DNA of 64,000 nt. Source: Vibrio mediterranei (GTDB taxonomy: Bacteria > Pseudomonadota > Gammaproteobacteria > Enterobacterales > Vibrionaceae). Below the pieces are notes generated by a model. The model had not been told where the DNA came from and searched no databases. It saw only the letters and a list, made by a program, of their open reading frames with translations. The DNA lies in assembly GCF_900088415.1 (NCBI RefSeq), contig NZ_FLLQ01000009.1, positions 124,001-188,000 of the forward strand, read 5' to 3'. Made by a program: the position numbers and the translations under genes. This document shows, in pieces, positions 53,198 through 62,356 of the stretch (position 1 is its first letter; each line of letters starts with the position of its first letter).

Positions 53198-54184
53198 TCA
53201 TGTGGACGAGTGGAGTAGGTGGCGATAGTAGTTTGGCAAGGTTTCCTCTAGCCAAAACTTAGGTTGACGCAGACTGCCAGACATAAAACCCACATGACCG
53301 CCACGTTCGTGTAGGCGATAGTCAATATGAGCAGGGAGGGCGAAGTTTGGAATGACTTCATGGCTCATAAATGGGTCATCCTTTGCGTGGATAAATTGAG
53401 TGGGAACAGTAATGTCACACATTCTTTGTAATCCAGAGCATTGATTGTAATAGTCTTCAGCATCCCGAAAACCATGCAGTGGTGCGGTGATTAGGTCATC
53501 AAACTCGTACAGTTTGCGCATGTTTTGGATTTTTTCCGCCGTAAGACCTAATACATCACTGAGAAGGTGCAGTTTGTTTAGCGCGTTCTTTTTCATCGAG
53601 CTGAGTAGGTATGAGCGATATAGCTTGGAAAAGCCCTGCTCAATTCGTCGAGCACATGCACCGAGATCCAACGGTGCAGAGACAATCGTTGCACCATCCA
53701 GCTTGCTGTCATTCTGGTAGTGAGCAAGATAATTCGTCAGCATGTTGCCCCCTAACGAAATGCCCACAGCAGCCTTTTTGGCATTTGGGTAACGATGATC
53801 CAAAAGCTCGATGAACTGCCTAGCATCACCAATTTCACCAGAGTGATAGGCACGAGCTAGCCGGTTCGGGTTGGGACCGCAGCCGCGAAAGTGCATCATA
53901 ACAGAGAGCCAGCCTTGCTGAGCAAAAGCGTGCATTAAGCCATTGGCATAGGGGCTATTGAAACAGCCTTCTAGCCCATGAAACAGAACAAAAACAGGTT
54001 TGCTTTTCGCGCTTGATGAATGAGGCTCTTCACTCCATGCAAGCTCAACAAAGTCGCCATCTGGCGTGTCCAACGTTTCCCAAATTGGTTCAAACAAAGG
54101 CTTTCTTCTTACGAAGCGAGGAATCAAGGTTTGTATGTGCGGGTTACCAAGTCCTTTGGCGGCAATAAATTTAGCAGTACTCAT
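53198..54184 (-). CDS. yheT: Alpha/beta hydrolase YheT
   Basis: The 328-residue protein is a predicted esterase. The fold is clear: LFHGLEGCFNSPYA near 68 (oxyanion region), the nucleophile elbow VGISLGGNML near 143 with catalytic Ser, DDPFMS near 268 for the acid, and RGGHVGFM near 296 for the His. Its ATG overlaps the stop codon of the MocR gene by 4 bp (ATGA), which suggests translational coupling to a regulator that is not its usual neighbour. Confidence 0.93.
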   Translation of the reverse strand: MSTAKFIAAKGLGNPHIQTLIPRFVRRKPLFEPIWETLDTPDGDFVELAWSEEPHSSSAKSKPVFVLFHGLEGCFNSPYANGLMHAFAQQGWLSVMMHFRGCGPNPNRLARAYHSGEIGDARQFIELLDHRYPNAKKAAVGISLGGNMLTNYLAHYQNDSKLDGATIVSAPLDLGACARRIEQGFSKLYRSYLLSSMKKNALNKLHLLSDVLGLTAEKIQNMRKLYEFDDLITAPLHGFRDAEDYYNQCSGLQRMCDITVPTQFIHAKDDPFMSHEVIPNFALPAHIDYRLHERGGHVGFMSGSLRQPKFWLEETLPNYYRHLLHSST

Positions 54185-55569
54185 AAGGTGAATTCATCGA
54201 CTGTGTTGGATAATAACAGGGCTTTTAATTTGTCTACGCCGATCTGAAGTTGTTCGATCGTTTGTGGTGAGCTTAACGACAAACGCACTGCCGGCGCTAC
54301 CGAGCCTCCGGGTGGGGCAAACAGTTCACCGGATTTAACGATAATACCCATCTCTTGGGCTTTACTAACGAACTCACTGAGGCGCCAGTTTTCTGGGAGA
54401 GTTAACCAAATATGAAACCCACCTGTTTGATAGCCTAGCTCAAAACCATCGAGAGCACGTGTCGCAATATCAATACGCGCTTTCATCTCTCTGTGTATGA
54501 GCGTTAAGTTACGTTCTGCGTCACCAGAGGTGAGCATTTCACAGGTTAGTGCAGTGAGTAGAGGGCTAATCATCCAGCTATGAGTTTGTAGCGTCACCAA
54601 TAGCTTTTGATACAGTTTTTCTGGTGCATGGACATAGCCCACCCTTAACCCGGGAGCGAGGCATTTTGAGAAAGCGCCAATATGAACCACTCGTTCTGGG
54701 GCGTAATTCACCATAGGGGCGGGTGGAGATTCGAGTAGCAATCCGTTGATTTCATCTTCAATGATGTAAACATTGTACTGCTCACACACACGAATAATAT
54801 CGAGTCGACGCTCTTCAGGCATGATTGCCGTGGTCGGGTTTTGTAGTGTCGGCGTGAGATAAATAAATCGTGGTGAATAGCGCTGACAACAGACTTCAAG
54901 CGATTCTGGAGTGACACCAAACTCATCCATCTCAACCCCTTTTAGGGTCAATTGGTTCTGGCGCGCTAGGCTAATGACGCCTGGATAAGTGTACTTTTCA
55001 ACCAACACCGTATCGCCTGCTCTGGTGAAAGTATCTAAAACCATTTGAATGGCATGTTGAGCCCCTGAGCTAAATAGTAACTTGTGGGCGTGCAGTTTGA
55101 TGCCTTTGCTGTTTAACCACTTAGTGACAATTGAACGATGTGCATCCAGACCAGAAGGAGGCTGATAGATCATTAGTTGGTTCAAATGAGCCGGAGAGGT
55201 GGAGATCCTCTGCATCGCTTGCTTCAGCATGTCACTGCGATCCAGCTGCGGTGGAATGTTATAACCAAAATTGTATTCATTCGGATCGACACTGCTTTCT
55301 TCAAACGCCCAGCTGGGTTTATTGGTATCAGCCACATAAGTGCCGGCACCTACTCGAGCTTCAACTAAGCCACGACGCTCGATTTCAGAATAGGCGCGAG
55401 TAATGGTGCCAACCGTGACATGCAGCTGATCAGCAAGCCAACGATGGGTCGGCAACTTGCTGTTGCTTGCCAATTCTCCTGACTCAATTTGATGTGCGAT
55501 CTGATCGGCGATCTGTTTGTAGATCGGTGTTGGATCCTGCTTGTATACCGTAATTGTTTCGATTGTCAT
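54181..55569 (-). CDS. MocR-type regulator (GntR helix-turn-helix plus aminotransferase domain)
   Basis: From the ATG at 55569 the protein has 462 residues and starts MTIETITVYKQDPTPIYKQI. Residues 1-80 form a GntR winged helix (LADQLHVTVGTITRAYSEIE, about 46-65). The rest is a class I aminotransferase fold with the PLP lysine in HIGAFSKCLAPGLRVGY near 288. A GTG 57 bp upstream is an alternative start. It is divergent from a LysE-type exporter with a palindrome between them, so it likely senses an amino acid or PLP compound and controls export. The effector is unknown. Confidence 0.92.
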   Translation of the reverse strand: MTIETITVYKQDPTPIYKQIADQIAHQIESGELASNSKLPTHRWLADQLHVTVGTITRAYSEIERRGLVEARVGAGTYVADTNKPSWAFEESSVDPNEYNFGYNIPPQLDRSDMLKQAMQRISTSPAHLNQLMIYQPPSGLDAHRSIVTKWLNSKGIKLHAHKLLFSSGAQHAIQMVLDTFTRAGDTVLVEKYTYPGVISLARQNQLTLKGVEMDEFGVTPESLEVCCQRYSPRFIYLTPTLQNPTTAIMPEERRLDIIRVCEQYNVYIIEDEINGLLLESPPAPMVNYAPERVVHIGAFSKCLAPGLRVGYVHAPEKLYQKLLVTLQTHSWMISPLLTALTCEMLTSGDAERNLTLIHREMKARIDIATRALDGFELGYQTGGFHIWLTLPENWRLSEFVSKAQEMGIIVKSGELFAPPGGSVAPAVRLSLSSPQTIEQLQIGVDKLKALLLSNTVDEFTL

Positions 55570-55656
55570 GGTGACAATAAACCTTTTGCGTCTGTTTTGA
55601 TCGTTTGTTAGGGTTATTTTGGTCACTAATTAACAATAAAGCAACGTAATTTTTGT

Positions 55657-55674
55657 AATTGTATCGGTACAATT
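55657..55674. promoter_or_regulatory. Candidate operator between mocR and the LysE exporter
   Basis: AATTGTA-TCGG-TACAATT is a perfect 7+7 bp inverted repeat just upstream of the exporter ribosome site (GGAGG), in the 118 bp gap between the divergent genes. It is well placed for binding by the MocR protein. Confidence 0.6.
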
Positions 55675-55687
55675 TTGGAGGAATCAT

Positions 55688-56284
55688 ATGGATTGGTCAT
55701 TTTTCTTGTCTGTGGCACTTTTTGCCGTTGTCATGACTGGGACCCCAGGCCCAAATAATGTCATGCTGACAGCTTCAGGCGCGAACTTTGGCTACATGCG
55801 CTCGATACCTCATTTTTTCGGTATTGGATTTGGCTTGATTAGCCTCATTTTGCTCAATGGTGTGGGTTTAGGTGTGGTATTTAAGACTTACCCAGTGGTG
55901 CAAGAAATTTTGAAATGGCTTGGTAGTGCATACTTGTTATATTTGGCTTGGCGCATTCTAACCGCTGGCATTAACAAAGGAGATGGTACTCAGCAGGCAA
56001 AGCCTATGACATGCTTGGAAGCTATGTTGTTTCAATATCTGAATCCTAAGGCGTGGGTTATGTCAGTTACGGCGGTCAGTTCATTTGCCATTGCTGGTGA
56101 GTATTATTGGTGGTCCTTGATTGGCATTTCGGTGATTTTTCTAGTGGTTCAGCTACAAACTTCGTCTGTGTGGGTTGGTTTTGGCACCTTTATTCGTCGT
56201 TGGCTGTCGACTCCCACTGCGTGGCGACGCTTTAACTCTAGCATGGCGGCGCTGACGGCTTCTTGTGTGGTATTTATCTGGTAG
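55688..56284 (+). CDS. LysE/RhtB-family amino acid exporter
   Basis: The 198-residue membrane protein begins MDWSFFLSVALFAVVMTGTP and has the family hallmark TPGPNNVMLTASGANFG (about 19-35), six predicted spans, and the LNPKAWVM motif near 118. Such proteins export basic or neutral amino acids such as lysine, homoserine or threonine. The substrate is not evident. It is divergent from the MocR gene and overlaps the convergent TIGR02444 gene by 11 bp at the 3' end. Confidence 0.93.
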   Translation: MDWSFFLSVALFAVVMTGTPGPNNVMLTASGANFGYMRSIPHFFGIGFGLISLILLNGVGLGVVFKTYPVVQEILKWLGSAYLLYLAWRILTAGINKGDGTQQAKPMTCLEAMLFQYLNPKAWVMSVTAVSSFAIAGEYYWWSLIGISVIFLVVQLQTSSVWVGFGTFIRRWLSTPTAWRRFNSSMAALTASCVVFIW

Positions 56285-56753
56285 GGAGTTCGCTGATCGG
56301 CTTAGCGAAGATCAATCCCAGATGTTCGGCGCCAAGTTGTCGACAGTAGATCAGTACCAGTGGCTCGTGATCGTGGGGGATCAGTGCAAGGCTATTGATA
56401 CAGTCGACAAGATCGGACTGCTGTTGTTTTTCCAGACTGAGTTCAAATTCTAGGGCTTCACGATAAAGGCTATCAACTACGTTGTGTTTGAGTTGGCGAC
56501 GGATATCGCGATATTGGTGCAGGAGCTGTTCGGTTCGACCTAAGCAAGACTGGACTAGATGCCAGTCTTCAGATTGAAAGCGAACCGATTGTTCATCGAG
56601 CCATTTCAGCAACAGCAGCAGATTCACATTACCATGAAATTGATTTTGCAAATTTAAGCACGCTTCTTTCACTTCACGCACACCGTAATATTGCAGGCTA
56701 AACTGCCAAAGGTGCTCTAGGGTGAGTGTGGAAGATACGTGCTCTGTTGTCAT
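56274..56753 (-). CDS. TIGR02444/DUF2390 family protein
   Basis: The 159-residue protein is predicted to be all-helical, with LTLEHLWQFSLQYYGVREVK and EACLNLQNQFHGNVNLLLLL near its N-terminus, the core of this uncharacterised family. It begins at the stop codon of the yheS gene upstream (TAATG overlap, one base), so it is cotranslated with the ABC-F protein. Function is unknown. Confidence 0.88.
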   Translation of the reverse strand: MTTEHVSSTLTLEHLWQFSLQYYGVREVKEACLNLQNQFHGNVNLLLLLKWLDEQSVRFQSEDWHLVQSCLGRTEQLLHQYRDIRRQLKHNVVDSLYREALEFELSLEKQQQSDLVDCINSLALIPHDHEPLVLIYCRQLGAEHLGLIFAKPISELPTR

Positions 56754-58672
56754 TACTGATTAAATTCCTGTTCCATTTGCTCAAGAACTTCTTGCTGGGC
56801 CATCCACTCCATTTCTACGTCTTCGAGCTCGGATTTGCTAGAAGCCTGTTTGGCAAGTACTTCATTGAGTTTAGCTTTATTTTCCGCATCATACAGAGAA
56901 GTATCGGACAATTGCTCTTCTGCCTCAGCGACAAGGGCGGATAACTTATCCATTTTTTCTTCAAGTTTTGTCAGTGTTTTGCGAATTGGTGCAGTTTGCT
57001 TTCTAAACTCAGCTTCTTTACGTTTCTGCTCTTTCTTCGCTGCTGCGCTATTGTTAGAGCTTTTCTCTGGCTCGTTCTCTTGGGCTTCTTTGCGCTCTAG
57101 TCGCTGCTGGTCGGTGAGCCACTTATAGTAATCCACCAAATCACCATTAAATGGTGCCACTTGGCGATCGTGCACAAGATAAAGATCATCGGTGGTCGCA
57201 CGCAATAAATAGCGGTCGTGACTGACGATAACCATCGCACCTTCAAAGGTTTGCAGTGCCAAAGTTAGCGCTTGGCGCATATCAAGATCTAAGTGGTTGG
57301 TCGGTTCATCGAGTAATAGTAAGTTTGGTTTTTGCCAAACGATCAGAGCCAACACCAGACGTGCTTTTTCACCGCCAGAAAAAGGCGCGACTTTCTCCAG
57401 CGCTTTTTCTCCTTGGAAACCAAAACTACCTAAGTAGTCACGAAGCTGCTGCTCGGTATGTTGAGGCGCAATTTGCATCATGTGCTGTAAAGGTGTTTCT
57501 TCCGGATGAAGTGTCTCTAATTGATGCTGAGCAAAGTAACCGATTTTCACGCCTTGCGAGTAGTTGAGATCGCCACCCTTTGCGTTGAGCTCTCCAGAGA
57601 GCAGCTTAATCAGTGTAGATTTACCTGCGCCATTACGACCTAGTAGACCAATGCGGCTGCCAGGAACGAGATTTAGACGAATCTTCTCTAATATGACGTT
57701 ATCGTCGTAACCGGCCGAGACGTCATCCATCATAATGATAGGATTAGGAAGCGCGGCTGGCTCTCTAAATTCGAAACTGAACGGATTATCAAACTGAGCG
57801 GGAAGTACCTTCTCCATGCGTTCTAATGCTTTAATACGGCTTTGTGCTTGGCGAGCTTTAGACGCCTTATAACGGAAGCGGTCAATATAGCTTTGCATGT
57901 GAGCCATCTGCTTTTGTTGCTTCTGATACTGCGCTTGTTGCAAGATCAGCTTTTGCGCACGCTGATCTTCGAACGAAGAGTAGTTACCCGTATATTCATT
58001 TAGCAGTTGGTTTTCGATATGGATAATGCGACCAACGATCGGATCCAAAAAGTCTCGGTCGTGTGAGATCAGAACCAAGGTACCCGGATAGTTTTGCAGC
58101 CAACGCTCTAGCCACATGACGGCGTCTAGATCTAAGTGGTTGGTTGGTTCGTCGAGTAGCAGTAGATCAGAGCGGCACAGCAGAGCTTGCGCGAGGTTTA
58201 AACGCATGCGCCAACCACCTGAGAACTGCGTTAGGCTCCAACTCATTTGTGCCTGACTAAAGCCAAGGCCATCAAGCAGTTCAGCGGCACGTGCACGGAT
58301 GCTGTAGCCACCAATCACTTCAATTTTACCGTGAAGCTCTGCCACTAGTGTGCCGTTGTCTTGTTTCTCGGCTTCAACCAGAGCTTGTTCTAGTGCACGA
58401 TATTCTCTATCACCATCAATGACATATTCGATAGCACTGCGATCTAACGCAGGGGTTTCCTGTGCTACCCAAGCTAACTCCCAATGCGCAGGTTGGCTAA
58501 ACGAGCCAGCATCGATGGAAAGCTCATCTTTTAGCAGAGCAAAGAGCGTGGATTTACCACAGCCATTTTTACCTACTAAACCTACTTTATCACCTGGGTG
58601 AATGGTTGCAGAGGCTTGATCGAGGAGTGGTTTACCACCTCGAAGCAATTGAATATCAGAGAAGGTGATCAT
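56753..58672 (-). CDS. yheS: ABC-F family ATPase YheS
   Basis: ABC-F proteins act on the ribosome, not in transport. The 639-residue protein has two ATP-binding domains: Walker A GKNGCGKST (34-42), signature FSGGWRMRLNLAQAL near 149; and GRNGAGKST near 346, signature FSGGEKARLVLALI near 438. A linker lies between them (about 240-300) and a charged coiled-coil tail from about 520. No membrane spans are present. It is divergent from kefG, as yheS is in E. coli. YheS has been linked to relief of ribosome stalling. Confidence 0.94.
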   Translation of the reverse strand: MITFSDIQLLRGGKPLLDQASATIHPGDKVGLVGKNGCGKSTLFALLKDELSIDAGSFSQPAHWELAWVAQETPALDRSAIEYVIDGDREYRALEQALVEAEKQDNGTLVAELHGKIEVIGGYSIRARAAELLDGLGFSQAQMSWSLTQFSGGWRMRLNLAQALLCRSDLLLLDEPTNHLDLDAVMWLERWLQNYPGTLVLISHDRDFLDPIVGRIIHIENQLLNEYTGNYSSFEDQRAQKLILQQAQYQKQQKQMAHMQSYIDRFRYKASKARQAQSRIKALERMEKVLPAQFDNPFSFEFREPAALPNPIIMMDDVSAGYDDNVILEKIRLNLVPGSRIGLLGRNGAGKSTLIKLLSGELNAKGGDLNYSQGVKIGYFAQHQLETLHPEETPLQHMMQIAPQHTEQQLRDYLGSFGFQGEKALEKVAPFSGGEKARLVLALIVWQKPNLLLLDEPTNHLDLDMRQALTLALQTFEGAMVIVSHDRYLLRATTDDLYLVHDRQVAPFNGDLVDYYKWLTDQQRLERKEAQENEPEKSSNNSAAAKKEQKRKEAEFRKQTAPIRKTLTKLEEKMDKLSALVAEAEEQLSDTSLYDAENKAKLNEVLAKQASSKSELEDVEMEWMAQQEVLEQMEQEFNQ

Positions 58673-58905
58673 ATGAATACAGCTAGCTTGTTATTGAGTT
58701 TTTGACCAACGAATACTAGGGGCAAAGTGTTTAAATGTCGATCATTATCCGATCCTACTCATCGCAAACTAACCTGCACCTTGACGTAAGTTTGGGTTAT
58801 GATGGAACAAACTGATAACAAAAATAGAATGATTTAAATAACAATCATATCTATCTACCCTTAAGCTTTAAGGGTATCGCTAGGTTTAAGGATAGACGTC
58901 TAGGA

Positions 58906-59517
58906 ATGACTTCCATACTCGAAAGCACCAACACATCCCCCAAGGTTCTGGTCATCTATGCCCATCCAGAGCCGCAAAACTCGATTGCCAATCAGGTTAT
59001 GCTCAAGAAGATTCAATCTCTTGATAATGTAACCCTAAGAGATCTGTACGCTCTGTATCCTGACTTCTTTATTGACGTTAAAGCTGAGCACCAGCTTTTG
59101 CTCGATCACGATGTAATTGTGCTTCAGCATCCTCTCTATATGTACTCTTGCCCCTCTTTGTTAAAGGAGTGGATTGACCGTGTGCTGGGTAAAGGCTTTG
59201 CCTTCGGTGATGATTGCGCATTGGAAGGTAAGTACTGGCGTAGTGTCATTACTACCGGAGGTAAAGAGTCTGCCTTTAGTCAATCGGGCTACAATAAGTA
59301 CCCGTTAGAGCAGATTTTGCAGCCATTCGAGCTAACGGCTGCCTTGTGTAAAATGCAGTGGCTGGAGCCGCTGGTGCTCTATTGGTCACGACGTGTCGGT
59401 GATATGGATCGATATCAACATGCGGAATTGTACCGCCAATGGTTAATGCATCCGTTTGATGAATCTTTGATGATGTCCACGCTGCAAGGTGCGGAGGTGG
59501 AACATGGCGATGACTAA
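58906..59517 (+). CDS. kefG: Glutathione-regulated potassium-efflux ancillary protein KefG
   Basis: KefG is a flavodoxin-fold, quinone-reductase-like protein that KefB needs for full activity. The 203-residue protein has LVIYAHPEPQNSIANQ near 15 (FMN/FAD phosphate loop), LQHPLYMYSCPSLLKEW near 71 and TTGGKESAFS near 116. It overlaps kefB by 14 bp, and the order yheS/kefG-kefB-yheV-slyD is that of E. coli. Confidence 0.95.
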   Translation: MTSILESTNTSPKVLVIYAHPEPQNSIANQVMLKKIQSLDNVTLRDLYALYPDFFIDVKAEHQLLLDHDVIVLQHPLYMYSCPSLLKEWIDRVLGKGFAFGDDCALEGKYWRSVITTGGKESAFSQSGYNKYPLEQILQPFELTAALCKMQWLEPLVLYWSRRVGDMDRYQHAELYRQWLMHPFDESLMMSTLQGAEVEHGDD

Positions 59518-61300
59518 CGATTTCTTGCAAAGCGGTGTTATTTTCCTCTCTGCTGCTGTGGTTGCGGTTCCCATTGCCCAGCGCCTTGGATTGGGCAGTG
59601 TTCTCGGCTATCTGTTGGCTGGTGTTGCCATTGGCCCATGGGGGCTAGGGCTTATTAGCGATGTGGATGAAATACTTCATTTTTCCGAATTTGGTGTCGT
59701 ACTGCTGCTGTTTTTAATTGGCTTGGAACTGAATCCTAAGAAGCTGTGGCAGATGCGAGTTCCCATCCTTGGTTTAGGTGGCGCACAGGTTGTCGTCACT
59801 ACTTTGATTCTTTCTGCGATTGCTTCTTTATTTAATCTCTCTTGGCAAACCAGTTTAGCGATAGGAATGGGCCTCGCGCTTTCATCTACCGCGATAGCCC
59901 TTCGAGTTATTGAAGAACAAGGGCTAGGAGGCGGCGAGACCGGACAGTCCGGCTTTGCCGTTCTGCTGTTTCAAGATATTGCGGTTATTCCAATGTTGGC
60001 ATTACTGCCATTATTAGCAGGCAACACAGCGGGCAACTGGGCAGACATTATTTGGATGTTAGCGGGCGTTTTAGGCTTGCTGGTGGGCGGCCACTTTCTG
60101 ATTCGTCCTCTGTTTCGTTATGTCGTCATGAGCGGTGTGCGTGAGTTGTTTACCGTGGCCGCATTGCTGCTAGTGATTGGTATTGCTGCCTTTATGCAAA
60201 AGCTTGGGTTATCCATGGCTTTAGGGACGTTTTTAGCAGGGGTGTTACTGGCCGAAAGTGAGTACCGGCATGAGTTGGAAATCGCCATTGAGCCATTCAA
60301 AGGTCTGCTGCTAGGGTTATTCTTTATCGCTGTGGGTATGGCGGTAAACCTTGGATTACTGATTTCTGAACCACTCGCTGTGCTGTTTGCTGTGGTGTCT
60401 TTGGTCATTATCAAAGGGCTTATCTTGTACGTACTGGCCCGTTTGTTTGGTATCGGACCGAAATCGCGCAGTAAAATGGCGGCGATTTTGAGTCAAGGCG
60501 GTGAGTTTGCCTTTGTTATCTTTACGGCGGCGAGCGCGCAAGGGCTATTGCCTGCCGAAGAGTCTGCTTTTCTGCTGGTTGTGGTGAGTTTGTCCATGGT
60601 AACCACACCATTGCTGCTTATGGGACAGAAAAAATGGTTTGAGAAATCACTCAATCAAGTAGAAGAAACCACCATTAAAACCGATGTTGAGGATCGACAG
60701 CCGAGAGTGATCATTGCTGGCTTCGGACGATTTGGACAAATTGTCGGTCGTTTGATGTACGCCAATAAGGTCAAAGTTACCGTATTAGAAAGTGATGCGA
60801 GCCAAATTCACCTGTTAAGAAAATACGGTTATAAGGTGTTTTATGGTGATGCGACTCAGGTGGATTTGTTAAGAGCGGCGGGCGCCGATAAAGCCGAGGC
60901 TATCATTATCTGTACCGATTCTCCTGAGGAGATCATGGAAGTGGTGGACCTTTGTCATAACCATTTTCCAAAGCTTAGAGTCTTAGCAAGGGCTCGAAGT
61001 CGAGTAGAGGCCTATCAGCTTATGAATCATGGCGTGCAATGTTATTCGCGAGAGACATTTTTGGGCGCCTTGGATTTAGGTCGACAGGCATTAGTGGAGC
61101 TAGGATTTCATCCTTATGAGGCAAAGCGCGCAGAAGCGCACTTTAGAAAGCTGGATAATGCCATGCTTAAAGAGCTGTTGCCTCAACACAGTGAAGATAA
61201 AGAATTGGCACAAAGATCGAAAGAAGCTCGTAAAGAACTCGAAGAAATCTTTGGCCGTGAAATGGAAAATGATCGCCAATCGCGTAATTTCTGGGATTAA
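59504..61300 (+). CDS. kefB: Glutathione-regulated potassium-efflux system protein KefB
   Basis: KefB is an inner-membrane K+/H+ antiporter held shut by glutathione and opened by electrophile adducts, acidifying the cell for protection. From the ATG at 59504, after GGAGGTGG, it has 598 residues: a CPA2 transport domain with about 12 spans (to about 380), then an RCK/TrkA-N domain (IIAGFGRFGQIVGRLMYANK near 403; YGDATQVDLLRAAGA near 447), then a charged tail. The start lies within the end of kefG. Confidence 0.95.
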   Translation: MAMTNDFLQSGVIFLSAAVVAVPIAQRLGLGSVLGYLLAGVAIGPWGLGLISDVDEILHFSEFGVVLLLFLIGLELNPKKLWQMRVPILGLGGAQVVVTTLILSAIASLFNLSWQTSLAIGMGLALSSTAIALRVIEEQGLGGGETGQSGFAVLLFQDIAVIPMLALLPLLAGNTAGNWADIIWMLAGVLGLLVGGHFLIRPLFRYVVMSGVRELFTVAALLLVIGIAAFMQKLGLSMALGTFLAGVLLAESEYRHELEIAIEPFKGLLLGLFFIAVGMAVNLGLLISEPLAVLFAVVSLVIIKGLILYVLARLFGIGPKSRSKMAAILSQGGEFAFVIFTAASAQGLLPAEESAFLLVVVSLSMVTTPLLLMGQKKWFEKSLNQVEETTIKTDVEDRQPRVIIAGFGRFGQIVGRLMYANKVKVTVLESDASQIHLLRKYGYKVFYGDATQVDLLRAAGADKAEAIIICTDSPEEIMEVVDLCHNHFPKLRVLARARSRVEAYQLMNHGVQCYSRETFLGALDLGRQALVELGFHPYEAKRAEAHFRKLDNAMLKELLPQHSEDKELAQRSKEARKELEEIFGREMENDRQSRNFWD

Positions 61301-61348
61301 CGTTGAAGTTAAAGCCATTGCGGTTGAAGGTCGGAATTAGGAAGTAAC

Positions 61349-61552
61349 ATGAGCAGTACCAAGAAACGTTTTATTGCGGGGGCAAGCTGCCCTAAGTGTA
61401 GCCAGCAAGACAGTTTGCGCTGGTGGATAGACAACAATGTTGAGTGGGTGGAGTGTGTAGAGTGTGAATTCAAAGAACAACGCACGCCAAAAGCTGTAGA
61501 GAAAACTGAACGCAGTGATGAGGAATTAATCGGAATTTTTAAGCCTGAATGA
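61349..61552 (+). CDS. yheV: YheV family zinc-ribbon protein
   Basis: The small 67-residue protein has a zinc ribbon made by CPKC (14-17) and CVEC (35-38), with a tryptophan-rich strand between. It resembles E. coli YheV and stands in the same place between kefB and slyD. Function is unknown. Confidence 0.93.
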   Translation: MSSTKKRFIAGASCPKCSQQDSLRWWIDNNVEWVECVECEFKEQRTPKAVEKTERSDEELIGIFKPE

Positions 61553-61592
61553 TTGAGTTTCTTATTTCTGACCCCATAATATGCGAACACGC

Positions 61593-61617
61593 CGCTTAAA
61601 GGCGGATTAATTTTTGA
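61593..61617 (+). terminator. Weak terminator after yheV
   Basis: CGCC-GCTTAAA-GGCG, extendable with mismatches, followed by GATTAATTTTTG. The stem is short, so it may terminate only in part. Confidence 0.5.
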
Positions 61618-61700
61618 TGAGATGATCATTTGAGTCGGTTTGCTGTTCGCAAAAAGGCTTTGCTTTAATGATCTCTCAAGGCCAATCCTTTGGAGCTCAC

Positions 61701-62282
61701 ATGAAAGTTACTCAGAACGCAGTAGTTAGCCTAGCGTACCAAGTAAAAACAGAAGACGGTGTTGTCGTTGATCAATCAACAGTAGAAGCACCTCTAGATT
61801 ACCTACACGGTCACAACAACCTAATCGTTGGTCTAGAAAAGGAACTTGAAGGCAAAGAAGCGGGTGATAAATTCACAGCTACTGTTTCTCCAGAGGATGC
61901 TTACGGTGAACACAATGACGCATTAGTACAACGTGTACCAGCGAATGTATTCCAAGGCGTTGACACTATCGAAGTGGGCATGCGTTTTCTAGCGGATACA
62001 GACCAAGGTCCAATCCCTGTTGAAGTAACCGAAGTAGACGGTGACGAAGTTGTGGTTGACGGTAACCACATGCTTGCAGGCCAAACACTAACGTTTGATG
62101 TTGAAGTGGTTGCGATTCGCGAAGCTAAGGCAGAAGAAATTGAACATGGTCATATTCACCAGGGCGGCGGCTGTTGTGGCGGCGAAGGTCACGGTGAAGA
62201 AGGTGGCTGTTGTGGTGGTGACGACCACGGTGAGAAAAAAGAAGACGGTTGCTGCGGTGGCGGCGGTTGTGGTTCTCACTAA
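61701..62282 (+). CDS. slyD: FKBP-type peptidyl-prolyl isomerase and metallochaperone SlyD
   Basis: SlyD is a prolyl isomerase, chaperone and nickel donor for hydrogenase assembly. From the ATG at 61701, preceded by GGAG, it has 193 residues and starts MKVTQNAVVSLAYQVKTEDG. The FKBP core with its inserted IF flap covers about 1-145. The tail (about 150-193) is rich in Gly, His and Cys with repeated GGCCGG and CCGGGGC blocks, a metal-binding region. An ATG 33 bp upstream is unlikely. Confidence 0.97.
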   Translation: MKVTQNAVVSLAYQVKTEDGVVVDQSTVEAPLDYLHGHNNLIVGLEKELEGKEAGDKFTATVSPEDAYGEHNDALVQRVPANVFQGVDTIEVGMRFLADTDQGPIPVEVTEVDGDEVVVDGNHMLAGQTLTFDVEVVAIREAKAEEIEHGHIHQGGGCCGGEGHGEEGGCCGGDDHGEKKEDGCCGGGGCGSH

Positions 62283-62296
62283 TCGTTGAGTTTTGA

Positions 62297-62323
62297 AAGG
62301 CCTCCCTATGGGAGGTCTTTTTG
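62297..62323 (+). terminator. Terminator after slyD
   Basis: AAGGCCTCCC-TAT-GGGAGGTCTT, followed by TTTGGTTTT. Confidence 0.88.
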
Positions 62324-62356
62324 GTTTTAAACAGTAGGGAAGTAGGAACGAACGGT

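Noticed and set aside
58894..58901. Met box (AGACGTCT) just before the kefG start
   Set aside because: A single perfect 8-mer; the adjacent 8-mers do not match, and MetJ needs at least two tandem boxes. KefG has no link to methionine.
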